Assembly (NCBI GenBank): GCA_003159055.1
Contig: PMLH01000321.1
Location: 1,765 to 9,313, forward strand
Length of the DNA: 7,549 nucleotides
Direction: 5' to 3'
Source of the DNA: Myxococcales bacterium
GTDB lineage: Bacteria; Myxococcota; Polyangia; Fen-1088
The position numbers were made by a program, and so were the translations under genes. Shown in pieces: positions 1-6,417 of this stretch. Position 1 is the stretch's first letter, and each line of letters starts with the position of its first letter. The notes beneath the pieces are model-generated. The model ran no database searches, was not told the DNA's origin, and was given only the letters and a program-made list of their open reading frames with translations.

Positions 1-312
1 CAGGCCGACCGCTGCGGCGCCCGAGGCAATCTGCAAGACACGCCACATCGCGAGCCCGGGGACAGCCCAGCGAATCGCGGTCACCACGGCAAGATGAAGC
101 AAGCTGGTTACGCCAAACACCGAGCCTTCGCCGACGTTCCAAGCCACGCCCGCGCCAGCCAACCCATGCTGGGCATAGCGCAAGTAGGTGTAGGCGTCGT
201 CGAAATCCGTCGGCGCCGCGTGCGCGAGGAACGTCAATCGCTCGATCGCCATCAGGGCGACGACGAGCAGCCCAGCGCCTCCAAGCAGCAAACTTCGCCG
301 TTGCACCAGCAC
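1..312 (-). CDS. GT-C-like membrane glycosyltransferase, N-terminal 104 residues (truncated by window edge)
   Basis: The gene starts at a GTG at 312-310 and stays open to base 1, so only the first 104 codons are present. A GTG at 306 is the alternative start. The start is well bounded: the stop codon of the upstream gene (318-316) is in the same frame two codons before it, and a purine-rich GGAAAGAGG sits 6-7 bases upstream. Residues about 8-23 form a hydrophobic segment. They are followed by TDFDDAYTYLRYAQHG (residues 35-50, Asp38-Asp39) and a second hydrophobic stretch from about 68. An acidic pair in the first periplasmic loop, followed by an aromatic/Arg-rich helix, is typical of polyprenyl-phosphate-sugar-dependent GT-C enzymes. 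The layout parallels the TDDAYISFRYARNL region of the enzyme at 4368-5924, so the two look paralogous. Donor and acceptor cannot be inferred. Only 3 bases separate it from the upstream stop, so translational coupling is likely. Confidence 0.8.
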   Translation of the reverse strand, partial: MLVQRRSLLLGGAGLLVVALMAIERLTFLAHAAPTDFDDAYTYLRYAQHGLAGAGVAWNVGEGSVFGVTSLLHLAVVTAIRWAVPGLAMWRVLQIASGAAAVGL

Positions 313-315
313 AGC

Positions 316-2268
316 CTACCTCTTTCCGCGCAGACGCTCTCGCTGCTCCCGCGCCGCTGGCGCAGAAACGTGGTTCGGCGACCGCGCCAGAAGCGCTGCG
401 AACGCAGCGTCGGCCTCTTCCGTTTTCCCGAGCGCGACCAGGCAGAGCCCGCGGCCAAAAGTCGCCTCGTCGTTGCGCGCGTCGGCGGCCAGCACCGATT
501 CGAAATCCGCAAGCGCCGGCCCGGCCCGCCCAATGCCAAGCAGAGCGAATCCATGATTGGCACGAGCCGCCGGTGCGCGCACCCCGTCGAGCAGATCCGC
601 CGCCTTGGAAAAATCACCGAGCTCAAGCGCCACCGCCCCAGCAGCGGCGCGCGCTTCGTCGCGACAGAGCGCTTCCCCTTCCGACGTCAAAGCGGCTTGG
701 TATTCGCTGCGAGCCACGGCCGCCTCGGCGACCGAATGATGGTAGTCGCCCAGGCGGCGCTGCCATTCGCATGGCGACGCCTTCGAACCGGCCGGCGCCT
801 TCGGAATCGGTACCGGCACCAGCCCCTCGGCCGTCGAATAGGCGAAGGTCAGCGGTATCTCCGGCAAGCTGCTCTGCAGGCTCCGTTTGACGAACACCAG
901 CCCATCGGTGGCGCGATAGACCAGTGCCCACAGCGCTGGATCGAAAAGTGCGCCACGCGGATTGACCGTGGGGTAGGTGATCAAGGCCGACGTGACGCCG
1001 AACTGGTCGAGCAGGGCCTGAAATTCTGCCCGCGACAGATCGGCGCGCCGGAGAACCGCGTGAAACGCCTCGGGGTACCCGTTGATGCGTGGGTCTTGGA
1101 ACACGCGGTATCGCGGCCAGCCTCGCCAAGTCAGGTACGACCCGACCTCCAAATCGTTGTACATTCGGTCGCGTAGGCCGTTTTTCTCGACGAAATCGAC
1201 GGCGGACAGCGGCACCAGATCCGGTTCCAGGCCAAGATCGAAGACACGATTGCCAGCAATCGCGGCCGCAACACGCGGAGTGGCCGCAAACCCCAGCAAC
1301 ACCGCAGCCGCAACCGCGGTGGCCCAAGCGCGACGCAGTCGCGGCACCAAGCGCGTAACCGCCACCGCTAAGGCCGGCCCGGCCAGCATGGCGAACTCCG
1401 CGACGAAACGAATGCGTAGACCGCCCAGCACGCCGAGCGCCAAGCTCGGCACGAGCACGCGCAAGGGGACCAGCCGCGGCAACCTGCGAAACACGACCGG
1501 GAGCAAGACAGCGACGACTAGACCGGCCAACAAAAAGAAGTACGGTCCGTCGAGCGGCCACTCGGCGTGCCGGTATTCCTGCAGCGGTCGCAGGGTCGGC
1601 ATGCGAAAGTGATTGGCAACGTAGGAAAGGCAGCGAAAACCCGACGGGGTCGCAAACATCAGCGGTACCAGTGCCAGCGACACCCACCATGCTCGCCGCG
1701 CCGCCAGAGATTGCCCATCCAGCCACGCGCCGAGGGCGTACAGCGCCAGCAGCGCCGGCGCGAGAAAGAAGCATGAGTTGGCATTGGCCCACAGAAGTCC
1801 CAGCGGCACCAGCAGCCAAAGCAGACGCGGCGCGCCCTTCTCGGCCCGCTCGATCGCAAGCAACGCGAGCGAGAGCCCGAGAAAGGTCACCAGATGCGGC
1901 CGCTCGACAAAGCGCGGTTCTGCGGCCCAGGCCGCGAGCGCAAGCAGCAGCGCCGCCGCCACGGGATGAGCGCCACGGCGCAGAGCCACGCGGTAGAGAA
2001 CAAGCCAGGTGCCACTCACGAATGCGGTCTTGAGCAGCACCGTCCCCGGAATTCCGCCGACGCGATGGACCAGCGCGAGGAGAACCTGGAACAGCCAGGC
2101 CAGATTGATGTCGCAGGCGTCGGGGACCGTGAACGAAAGCAGATTCTCCGTCGGCACGTGCCAAGTGCCGAGAACGATCTCGCCGAGACGCAGGTTAAAG
2201 AACAGATCGGTCTCGTCCATGGGGACAAGACATCGCCCGGCCACGAAGACGAGAAGCAGAACGATCAC
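316..2268 (-). CDS. Multi-pass GT-C-like membrane protein with C-terminal TPR region
   Basis: This 650-residue protein is predicted to be an inner-membrane protein. The start is a GTG at 2268; an in-frame TGA lies four codons upstream, so the gene cannot be longer. An ATG at residue 17 would remove the first hydrophobic stretch. Residues 1-16 are hydrophobic, followed by DETDLFFNLRLGE (18-30) and WHVPTENLLSFT (36-47). This acidic first loop and 'P..N.LSFT' pattern recur in a large uncharacterised bacterial GT-C-like family. Hydrophobic segments cover roughly 75-135, 145-185, 193-210, 240-260, 268-305 and 312-338. A soluble part, about 345-470, carries MYNDLEVGSYLTW and VFQDPRINGYPE, also typical of that family. 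Residues about 505-640 are Ala-rich helical pairs resembling three or four TPRs (for example FALLGIGRAGPALADFESVL). The likely role is envelope glycan transfer or assembly, with the TPRs recruiting a partner; this is inference. It lies 47 bases after the small gene and 3 bases before the next glycosyltransferase, consistent with one operon. Confidence 0.88.
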   Translation of the reverse strand: MIVLLLVFVAGRCLVPMDETDLFFNLRLGEIVLGTWHVPTENLLSFTVPDACDINLAWLFQVLLALVHRVGGIPGTVLLKTAFVSGTWLVLYRVALRRGAHPVAAALLLALAAWAAEPRFVERPHLVTFLGLSLALLAIERAEKGAPRLLWLLVPLGLLWANANSCFFLAPALLALYALGAWLDGQSLAARRAWWVSLALVPLMFATPSGFRCLSYVANHFRMPTLRPLQEYRHAEWPLDGPYFFLLAGLVVAVLLPVVFRRLPRLVPLRVLVPSLALGVLGGLRIRFVAEFAMLAGPALAVAVTRLVPRLRRAWATAVAAAVLLGFAATPRVAAAIAGNRVFDLGLEPDLVPLSAVDFVEKNGLRDRMYNDLEVGSYLTWRGWPRYRVFQDPRINGYPEAFHAVLRRADLSRAEFQALLDQFGVTSALITYPTVNPRGALFDPALWALVYRATDGLVFVKRSLQSSLPEIPLTFAYSTAEGLVPVPIPKAPAGSKASPCEWQRRLGDYHHSVAEAAVARSEYQAALTSEGEALCRDEARAAAGAVALELGDFSKAADLLDGVRAPAARANHGFALLGIGRAGPALADFESVLAADARNDEATFGRGLCLVALGKTEEADAAFAALLARSPNHVSAPAAREQRERLRGKR

Positions 2269-2270
2269 GT

Positions 2271-2287
2271 TTGGGCATCATGCCCAA
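2271..2287. promoter_or_regulatory. Perfect 7-bp inverted repeat abutting the GTG start of the TPR membrane protein gene
   Basis: TTGGGCA-TCA-TGCCCAA is a perfect dyad with a 3-base spacer. It ends two bases before the GTG start at 2268, in the 47-base gap after the small gene. In the mRNA it could fold over the ribosome-binding region, where no clear Shine-Dalgarno sequence is visible, or it could bind a protein as DNA. There is no T-run, so it is not a classical terminator. The function is unknown. Confidence 0.4.
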
Positions 2288-2315
2288 GCCTCACGTCGGC
2301 GCAACTAGCAACGGA

Positions 2316-2564
2316 TCAAGAAAGCAACCGGCCGCTCGGGACGAGTTGTTCCTCGGACGGGTCTTCCTCGCAGCCGGCAGGTACGTCATCTCCGATGGTT
2401 GCGTCGTCTTCCCGCTCGACGCGGGCAATCGAGATGTACTTGATTCGGAACGAATCGCCCCCCAGGCGCTTGAGCCCCCAGTCCATCGCGTCCTGCAGAT
2501 CGGCGAACATGGCCAGAGGTTGATGGGAACGGTCTGGGATAATGGCAAAGCAGCAAGGAATCAT
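2316..2564 (-). CDS. Small conserved-looking alpha/beta protein of unknown function, acidic C-terminus
   Basis: I do not recognise a family for this 82-residue protein. Residues 3-10 (PCCFAIIP) look like a beta strand, 16-20 like a second, DLQDAMDWGLKRLGG (22-36) like an amphipathic helix, and FRIKYISIARVE (39-50) like a strand. The tail from about 51 is acidic. Codon use supports coding: from residue 19 onward most codons end in G or C, whereas the first 18 codons are less biased. I chose the ATG at 2564 because it keeps the strand-helix-strand unit intact and has AAGG about 11 bases upstream. The ATG at 2510 is the alternative and lacks a visible ribosome site. The frame is open up to 2699, but that part overlaps the apparent promoter and enhancer and looks non-coding. 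As the first gene after a predicted sigma-54 promoter, it may be a regulatory or accessory partner of the membrane proteins that follow. That role is inferred from position only. Confidence 0.62.
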   Translation of the reverse strand: MIPCCFAIIPDRSHQPLAMFADLQDAMDWGLKRLGGDSFRIKYISIARVEREDDATIGDDVPAGCEEDPSEEQLVPSGRLLS

Positions 2565-2580
2565 GATAGCCGCCACCTTC

Positions 2581-2597
2581 TGCAGCCAGCGTGCCAG
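2581..2597 (-). promoter_or_regulatory. Predicted sigma-54 (-24/-12) promoter
   Basis: Read on the minus strand this is CTGGCACGCTGGCTGCA. The consensus is TGGCACG-N4-TTGCA/T, so all seven -24 bases match, the 4-base spacer is right, and only the first base of the -12 element differs (C for T). The invariant GG (2595-2594) and GC (2583-2582) are 12 bases apart, as required. Transcription would start near 2570 and run into the small gene at 2564-2316 and the two membrane-protein genes. It sits directly downstream of a sigma-54 activator gene, which strengthens the call. An odd point is that the leader would be only about 6 bases if translation starts at 2564, versus about 60 bases for the ATG at 2510. 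Confidence 0.7.
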
Positions 2598-2644
2598 AGA
2601 TCCATTCCCATGATTCCCGCAGCTTACGGTCGCCCTTGCACGAT

Positions 2645-2677
2645 CGATCTCAACTTGTCCGATCCCAATTGAGATCG
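2645..2677. promoter_or_regulatory. Three-half-site palindromic element, candidate activator enhancer (UAS)
   Basis: On the plus strand there are three related 9-mers: CGATCTCAA (2645-2653), CGATCCCAA (2660-2668) and TTGAGATCG (2669-2677). The second and third abut to form an 18-bp dyad, CGATCCCAATTGAGATCG, with one mismatched pair. The first and third form a perfect 9-bp inverted repeat with a 15-base spacer. The dyad centre is about 98 bases upstream of the predicted sigma-54 start near 2570. That is the usual distance for enhancers bound by Fis-type helix-turn-helix activators. A terminator for the activator gene is the alternative, but the long loop and lack of a U-run argue against it. 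Confidence 0.55.
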
Positions 2678-2714
2678 CAGGGGTGAGGACTCGCCTCACC
2701 AGGCTGGCCGCGCG

Positions 2715-4175
2715 CTAGCGTCTCGGGCGCGGCAGGCCGAGGGCGGCCAGCTTCTTGACCAGCGTACGTCTCGCGATACCGAGGACCGCCGCCGCTCGGG
2801 TCTGGTTTCCCCCGCACAGTGCCAGCGCCTCTTCGATTTTCTCACGCTCGGCTGATTCCGAGCTGTCGTCGCTGCGCTCAATCGCCAATTCCAGCGTCTT
2901 GGGGCTCTGGCGCCCAACCAGCGGTTCTTGGCTCGGATTCACATCATGTTCCGTCAGCGTCTCTGACGTCGACAGCAAGATCCCGCGCTCGACGCAGTTG
3001 CGAAGCTCACGCACGTTGCCGGGCCATGGCTGCTGTTCGAGGAAACGCAGGGCCTCCGGCGTGAACGAAGGCTGGCCCTGTTTGCCAAGGGCCACCGCGG
3101 CTTCGATGGCGAATTGCACCGCCATCGGCGCGATCTCCGAGCGACGAACACGCAAAGGCGGCACTTCCAGGATCACGCCACTCAGACGAAAATACAGGTC
3201 CTCACGGAACTGGCCCTTGCGAATGCGATCCTGCAAATCGCGGTTGGTCGCTGCCAGAAAACGCACGTCCAGCTTGCGCACGCGCGTGCCCCCGAGGGGA
3301 AGCACCTCGCGGGTCTCGATCACGCGCAGAAGCTTGGCTTGGATTGCCAGCGGCATTTCGCCGATCTCGTCGAGCAGCACGGTGCCGCCGTTGGCCGTCT
3401 CGAACAGCCCGGGCTTGGGCGAACGCGCACCGCTGAACGCGCCGGCCTCGTAGCCGAACAGCTCGCTTTCCAGCAGATTCTCCGGGAACGCAGAACAGTT
3501 CAACTTGACGTAGGGCTTACCCTTGCGAGGCGAACGCTCGTGAATTGCAGTCGCCACGACTTCCTTGCCGACACCGGTCTCGCCAATGAGCAGCACGGAT
3601 ATCGTGCCTGGGGCAATGCGATCGACGAGTTGGAAGAGCTTCTGCATCGCCTCGGACTGGACGACCAGCTTGCCCGCCGAGGCCTTCGCCTCGTCCGCAC
3701 CCTTCTCGCTCGCGCGCAACGCCTGGATGTGCTCGCCTGCCATGACGACCTCGCGCACCTCGGAAATTCCCATGGATGGAAGTTGGTGCACCACGAGAGA
3801 CGCTCCCCCGATGATAATTGCGACGCCGGGCGGAACGGGCTCTTCGCGGCTTGGCGAAACTTGCTTGGTGCCAACCCGCGTGCCGTTGGCGCTGCCAAGG
3901 TCCTTGACCAGGACAATCCGGTCGCGAACGACCAGGCTGGCGTGGTTGCGAGAAACCGAGGGGCTGCCAAGAACGATGTCGCTGTCTTCCGAGCGCCCGA
4001 CGCTCAAGCTCCCCGATTCTGGCATCGGCATCATCTTCGAGCCGGATTGCTCGAAGACCGTGAGCCACAGGCGCGTGCCCGCGCCCGAGCCTGCACCTTG
4101 ACGTTCTTCGATCAAGGTCTTCGGCAGAATCTTTGGACCGCCCTCGTGGTCGGGAGGCGACGACAGCAACGGCAT
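2715..4175 (-). CDS. FHA-domain sigma-54-dependent transcriptional activator (bacterial enhancer-binding protein)
   Basis: This 486-residue cytosolic activator would remodel sigma-54 RNA polymerase by ATP hydrolysis. The FHA domain, about 57-130, has the phosphothreonine-binding signature: GRS (60-62), SRNHA (75-79) and SANGT (95-99). The AAA+ domain, about 170-410, has Walker A GETGVGKE (198-205), the sigma-54 contact loop as GAFSGA (245-250), Walker B VLLDEIG (266-272), sensor I AATNRD (308-313), arginine-finger candidates Arg324 and Arg330, and sensor [12 protein letters not shown] (384-393). A Fis-type helix-turn-helix occupies about 445-480 ([20 protein letters not shown]). There is no receiver domain, so input probably comes through FHA binding of a phosphorylated partner. 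The ATG at 4175 is the only sensible start because TAA lies four codons upstream; the ribosome site is weak. The Ser in GAFSGA replaces the usual Thr. The downstream intergenic region carries a sigma-54 promoter and an enhancer-like palindrome, suggesting it activates the adjacent operon. Confidence 0.95.
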   Translation of the reverse strand: MPLLSSPPDHEGGPKILPKTLIEERQGAGSGAGTRLWLTVFEQSGSKMMPMPESGSLSVGRSEDSDIVLGSPSVSRNHASLVVRDRIVLVKDLGSANGTRVGTKQVSPSREEPVPPGVAIIIGGASLVVHQLPSMGISEVREVVMAGEHIQALRASEKGADEAKASAGKLVVQSEAMQKLFQLVDRIAPGTISVLLIGETGVGKEVVATAIHERSPRKGKPYVKLNCSAFPENLLESELFGYEAGAFSGARSPKPGLFETANGGTVLLDEIGEMPLAIQAKLLRVIETREVLPLGGTRVRKLDVRFLAATNRDLQDRIRKGQFREDLYFRLSGVILEVPPLRVRRSEIAPMAVQFAIEAAVALGKQGQPSFTPEALRFLEQQPWPGNVRELRNCVERGILLSTSETLTEHDVNPSQEPLVGRQSPKTLELAIERSDDSSESAEREKIEEALALCGGNQTRAAAVLGIARRTLVKKLAALGLPRPRR

Positions 4176-4210
4176 ACGATGTTCATCTTAGCTCATGAGG
4201 CTTCGGTTTG

Positions 4211-4229
4211 TGTCAGAGACCTGCTGACA
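4211..4229. promoter_or_regulatory. Small inverted repeat upstream of the activator gene
   Basis: TGTCAG-AGACCTG-CTGACA has perfect 6-bp arms around a 7-base spacer, centred about 45 bases upstream of the activator's start at 4175. The position suits an operator in its promoter region, possibly for autoregulation. I see no convincing -35/-10 pair nearby. Short arms in GC-rich DNA can arise by chance. Confidence 0.3.
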
Positions 4230-4265
4230 TCGACATACGTAGCCACACGCGCCGCGTTTGCAGGA

Positions 4266-4369
4266 CCGCGCCAGAGCTGTCGATCGGACCGCCGCGGCGA
4301 ACACGTGCGCAGCAGAAAAGGACCAATCGGATCACGCCTGTGCCCGGCGACCGCCGCGACAGAGCTGTC
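4266..4369. repeat. Two near-identical 16-bp direct repeats, 88 bp apart, in the region upstream of the activator gene
   Basis: CCGCGCCAGAGCTGTC (4266-4281) and CCGCGACAGAGCTGTC (4354-4369) differ at one base. The second overlaps the stop codon (4370-4368) of the upstream glycosyltransferase gene and is part of a dyad (GACAG-AG-CTGTC). A further shared 10-mer, GACCGCCGCG, occurs near each copy (4287 and 4349). They could be binding sites controlling the activator gene or a small duplication. Apart from these repeats and the inverted repeat at 4211-4229, I see nothing definite in the 192 bases between genes. Confidence 0.4.
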
Positions 4370-5924
4370 ACGGCATCGCGGGAAACGGACCGAGGGCATG
4401 GTCCCGCCGCTTGAGGAAGCTGTAAAACGACGACGTGCCGTCGGAGGAGGTGGTGGTTGCGCGCACCCATTCATAGCCGGCCGGGGTGGTGCCGTTCTCG
4501 ACCGCGCAGTGCCGGCCGAGGCAGTAGTGGTGCGTGATCAGCGTCGGTTGGCGCGACAACATGTATTCGTCGCTGCCCCACTTCTGGTGGCCAGGACGGT
4601 TGGAAGCCGTCATGCGTGGGTCGTGCGCGATGGTCGCGTCGACCAAGCCGAAAACGTCGTAGGCGGGAATCTCGGAGTAGTAAGGAATGACCCCCGCACC
4701 GCCGACCGTCATCAGAAGGTCGGGCTGCCAGTACCGCGCCAGCCATTGCCCGACCGGGATGCGCTCTTCGGCGTATTTCTTCAGATAGGCGGGCGTGTCG
4801 ATGCCGTCGTCGGCGCCGACAAAGGTGCGTGCCTCTTGCGTTGTGTGCACACTGCCGACGACGAATCCCGCCCCGACCATCAGCAGCCCGAGCGCGGGAA
4901 CCAGCGCCCCGAAGAGCGGGCGCAGCTGGGCAAAAAGGCGCCGCGCCGATTCCGCCAACACCACGGCCCCCAGTGGAAACACGGGCAGGATGAAACGGTA
5001 GAGCCCCATGAAGTCACCGCCGACCTTCACAACGTACGCGGCATAGGCCAGCCACACCAGCCCAGCCAGGCGGCGCAAGTCCCGACGGCGCTCGTCGCTC
5101 TTGGCCGCGCGCCCAAACAGAGCGAGCAAGAGCAGAAAGTGCACACCGTAGTCTTCAGAGAAGCGGCGCAAGTAGTACGTGCCGAGCTTCCAGGTTCCGC
5201 TGGCGCCCGATGACTTCACGTAGAAGGTGTTCGGGAAGAACCAGCCGTAGTAATGCCAACGCCACAGAAAGTAGGGAGCAAACAGCAGGACGAAAACCCC
5301 GATCCAGGCGATTTCATGCCTGCGCGGCAAGAATCGACGCTCGCGCTGCAAGCTCGTGAGCGCGCGAAACAGCGCCACCAGCCCGAAGAGCAGCACGCCT
5401 TCCGGCCTGGTCATGGCCGCGAAGGCGAAGACCACCGCGCTACGCCAGCCTCTGCCGACCGTGACCTCGCCCAGGACCAAGTCGAAGCCCAAGGTGACAA
5501 GGAAGGTGAAGAGTTGGGTTTCGAGCCCGCCCGCACACCAGCATGCGAAAGCACCCATGCTCGCGAGCACGAGTGGCGCGACCACGTTCCAACGCGAGCG
5601 GCGCTCGCCTGCGAGCCGCAGCGACATCCGCACGACGACGGCCAAGGTCCCGATCCCGAACGCAACGCCCAAGAAGCGCGAAAGCATCACCGGGCCAAAC
5701 CCTAGCTTGATGCCGATGGCGAGCAGCACGGTCCAAAGAAAGTTGGTATAGCCCTCCACGCGCTCGCCCAGGTTGAACACCAGCTCGCCCGAGAGCGCCA
5801 GATTGCGCGCGTACCGGAACGAGATGTACGCGTCGTCGGTGACGAAATCGAACAATCGTGCGTGCGGCACAAGCACGGCCGTCGCAAGCAAGAGCGGATA
5901 GTATCGTCGCAAGAATTTCTTCAT
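4368..5924 (-). CDS. GT-C family membrane glycosyltransferase
   Basis: This is a 518-residue inner-membrane protein, numbered here from the ATG at 5924 (MKKFLRRYYP). A GTG at 5954 would add ten residues; neither start has a strong ribosome site. The ATG gives a normal positive-then-hydrophobic N-terminus. TM1 covers about 8-22, followed by the periplasmic-loop motif TDDAYISFRYARNL (29-42, Asp30-Asp31), then GERVEGYTNFLW. Asp pairs at this point are catalytic in GT-C enzymes that use polyprenyl-phosphate sugars. About ten hydrophobic segments extend to about residue 358. GGDFMGLYRF (302-311) is a hallmark shared with bacterial arabinofuranosyl- and related GT-C proteins. Residues about 363-518 are a soluble periplasmic domain with IPYYSEIPAYDVFGLVD (413-429) and SDEYMLSRQP. 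It should transfer a sugar to an envelope glycan, lipid or protein; neither donor nor acceptor can be read from the sequence. It follows the MIF-like gene by 48 bases and resembles the partial gene at the left edge. Confidence 0.9.
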   Translation of the reverse strand: MKKFLRRYYPLLLATAVLVPHARLFDFVTDDAYISFRYARNLALSGELVFNLGERVEGYTNFLWTVLLAIGIKLGFGPVMLSRFLGVAFGIGTLAVVVRMSLRLAGERRSRWNVVAPLVLASMGAFACWCAGGLETQLFTFLVTLGFDLVLGEVTVGRGWRSAVVFAFAAMTRPEGVLLFGLVALFRALTSLQRERRFLPRRHEIAWIGVFVLLFAPYFLWRWHYYGWFFPNTFYVKSSGASGTWKLGTYYLRRFSEDYGVHFLLLLALFGRAAKSDERRRDLRRLAGLVWLAYAAYVVKVGGDFMGLYRFILPVFPLGAVVLAESARRLFAQLRPLFGALVPALGLLMVGAGFVVGSVHTTQEARTFVGADDGIDTPAYLKKYAEERIPVGQWLARYWQPDLLMTVGGAGVIPYYSEIPAYDVFGLVDATIAHDPRMTASNRPGHQKWGSDEYMLSRQPTLITHHYCLGRHCAVENGTTPAGYEWVRATTTSSDGTSSFYSFLKRRDHALGPFPAMP

Positions 5925-5972
5925 CGCCGAAACCGCGCTTTTACCACCGCGCACGCCAAACCGGGACCGATC

Positions 5973-6326
5973 TCAGCCGAAGGTGCCTCCGTCGAAGCCC
6001 CACAAGGCGCCGTCGGCGTTGGTGAATTCGATGTAGATGCGATCCCGTGCAAGGCCGAGTGCCTTGGCGATGGCGTCGCACAAGACCTCGGACAGGTGCT
6101 CCACCTTGTCAGGCTCCAGGTGGCCAACATTCTTCAGCTCGGCATAACACGCCGGCTCGCGGCCGCCCGCGAAGCTCATCGCAAGCCGTGGCGCCAGACC
6201 GACCATCACGTAGCGCTCGGGCTTGCCCAGCTCGCGCGCTAGCAAGCTGGAAAACGATTTCAGCATCTGCGAGAGCGCGGGTTCGTCGGGCTGCTGTGCG
6301 GACGAAAAAAGGTTGAGGAGCGGCAT
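5973..6326 (-). CDS. MIF-like tautomerase (macrophage migration inhibitory factor family)
   Basis: This 117-residue protein is close to the 115 residues of MIF and aligns along its whole length. Pro2 directly follows the initiator Met and would be exposed as the catalytic N-terminal proline. Lys35 in LGKPERYV matches MIF Lys32. DRIYIEF (95-101) matches DRVYINY with the active-site Tyr at Tyr98. The ending LWGFDGGTF matches VGWNNSTF. The expected activity is keto-enol tautomerisation of phenylpyruvate-like substrates, in a trimer. The MIF CxxC redox motif is absent: Cys60 stands alone, followed by YAEL. The ATG at 6326 is fixed by the Pro requirement. GGAGGTG lies upstream, but 14 bases away, which is long for a ribosome site. 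There is no signal peptide. The physiological role in bacteria is unknown, and its place between a kinase and a glycosyltransferase gives no clear clue. Confidence 0.93.
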   Translation of the reverse strand: MPLLNLFSSAQQPDEPALSQMLKSFSSLLARELGKPERYVMVGLAPRLAMSFAGGREPACYAELKNVGHLEPDKVEHLSEVLCDAIAKALGLARDRIYIEFTNADGALWGFDGGTFG

Positions 6327-6382
6327 AGGGCGGAATCTAACACCTCCGCAGAACCGATGCAGGCATGGGTGATAGTACGGAA

Positions 6383-6417
6383 GCCGGAGCCGGGACGGGG
6401 CACGGAACCGGAACCGG
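6383..6417. repeat. Degenerate GC-rich hexamer array 3' of the kinase gene
   Basis: Read in steps of six from 6383, the sequence is GCCGGA, GCCGGG, ACGGGG, CACGGA, ACCGGA, ACCGG, a decayed run of the CCGGRR unit. The last units form the left arm of the hairpin at 6405-6433. The same unit, in perfect form, lies on the other side of the kinase gene (7514-7549). Confidence 0.55.

Noticed and set aside
94..1176. Plus-strand open frame of 360 codons
   Set aside because: It overlaps the TPR membrane protein and the partial glycosyltransferase in antisense. Its Arg-rich low-information composition fits a shadow frame.
623..2164. Minus-strand open frame of 513 codons in another frame of the TPR membrane protein gene
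   Set aside because: It is a shifted frame inside a gene with clear membrane and family motifs. Its Arg/Gly/Ala-rich product has no recognisable domain.
2271..2672. Plus-strand open frame of 133 codons over the small gene and its promoter
   Set aside because: The opposite strand shows consistent G/C third positions and a plausible fold. This frame covers the sigma-54 promoter and palindromes and has no motif of its own.
2645..2677. Terminator for the activator gene
   Set aside because: The perfect 9-bp arms have a 15-base loop and no U-run follows. The three-half-site pattern and its distance to the promoter fit protein binding better.
2565..2699. N-terminal extension of the small protein to an ATG at 2699
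   Set aside because: The extension would translate through the enhancer-like repeats and the -24/-12 promoter, and its codon use is weaker than in the body of the gene.
4176..4216. Sigma-70-type promoter (CTGACA with TAAGAT) for the activator gene
   Set aside because: The spacer would be about 20 bases and the -10 matches only four of six positions, so it is not supportable.
3114..5213. Plus-strand open frame of about 700 codons, antisense to the activator and glycosyltransferase genes
   Set aside because: It runs opposite two clearly coding genes and through the gap between them. It shows no domain motifs and is rich in Arg, His, Gln and Ala, as expected of a shadow frame in GC-rich DNA.
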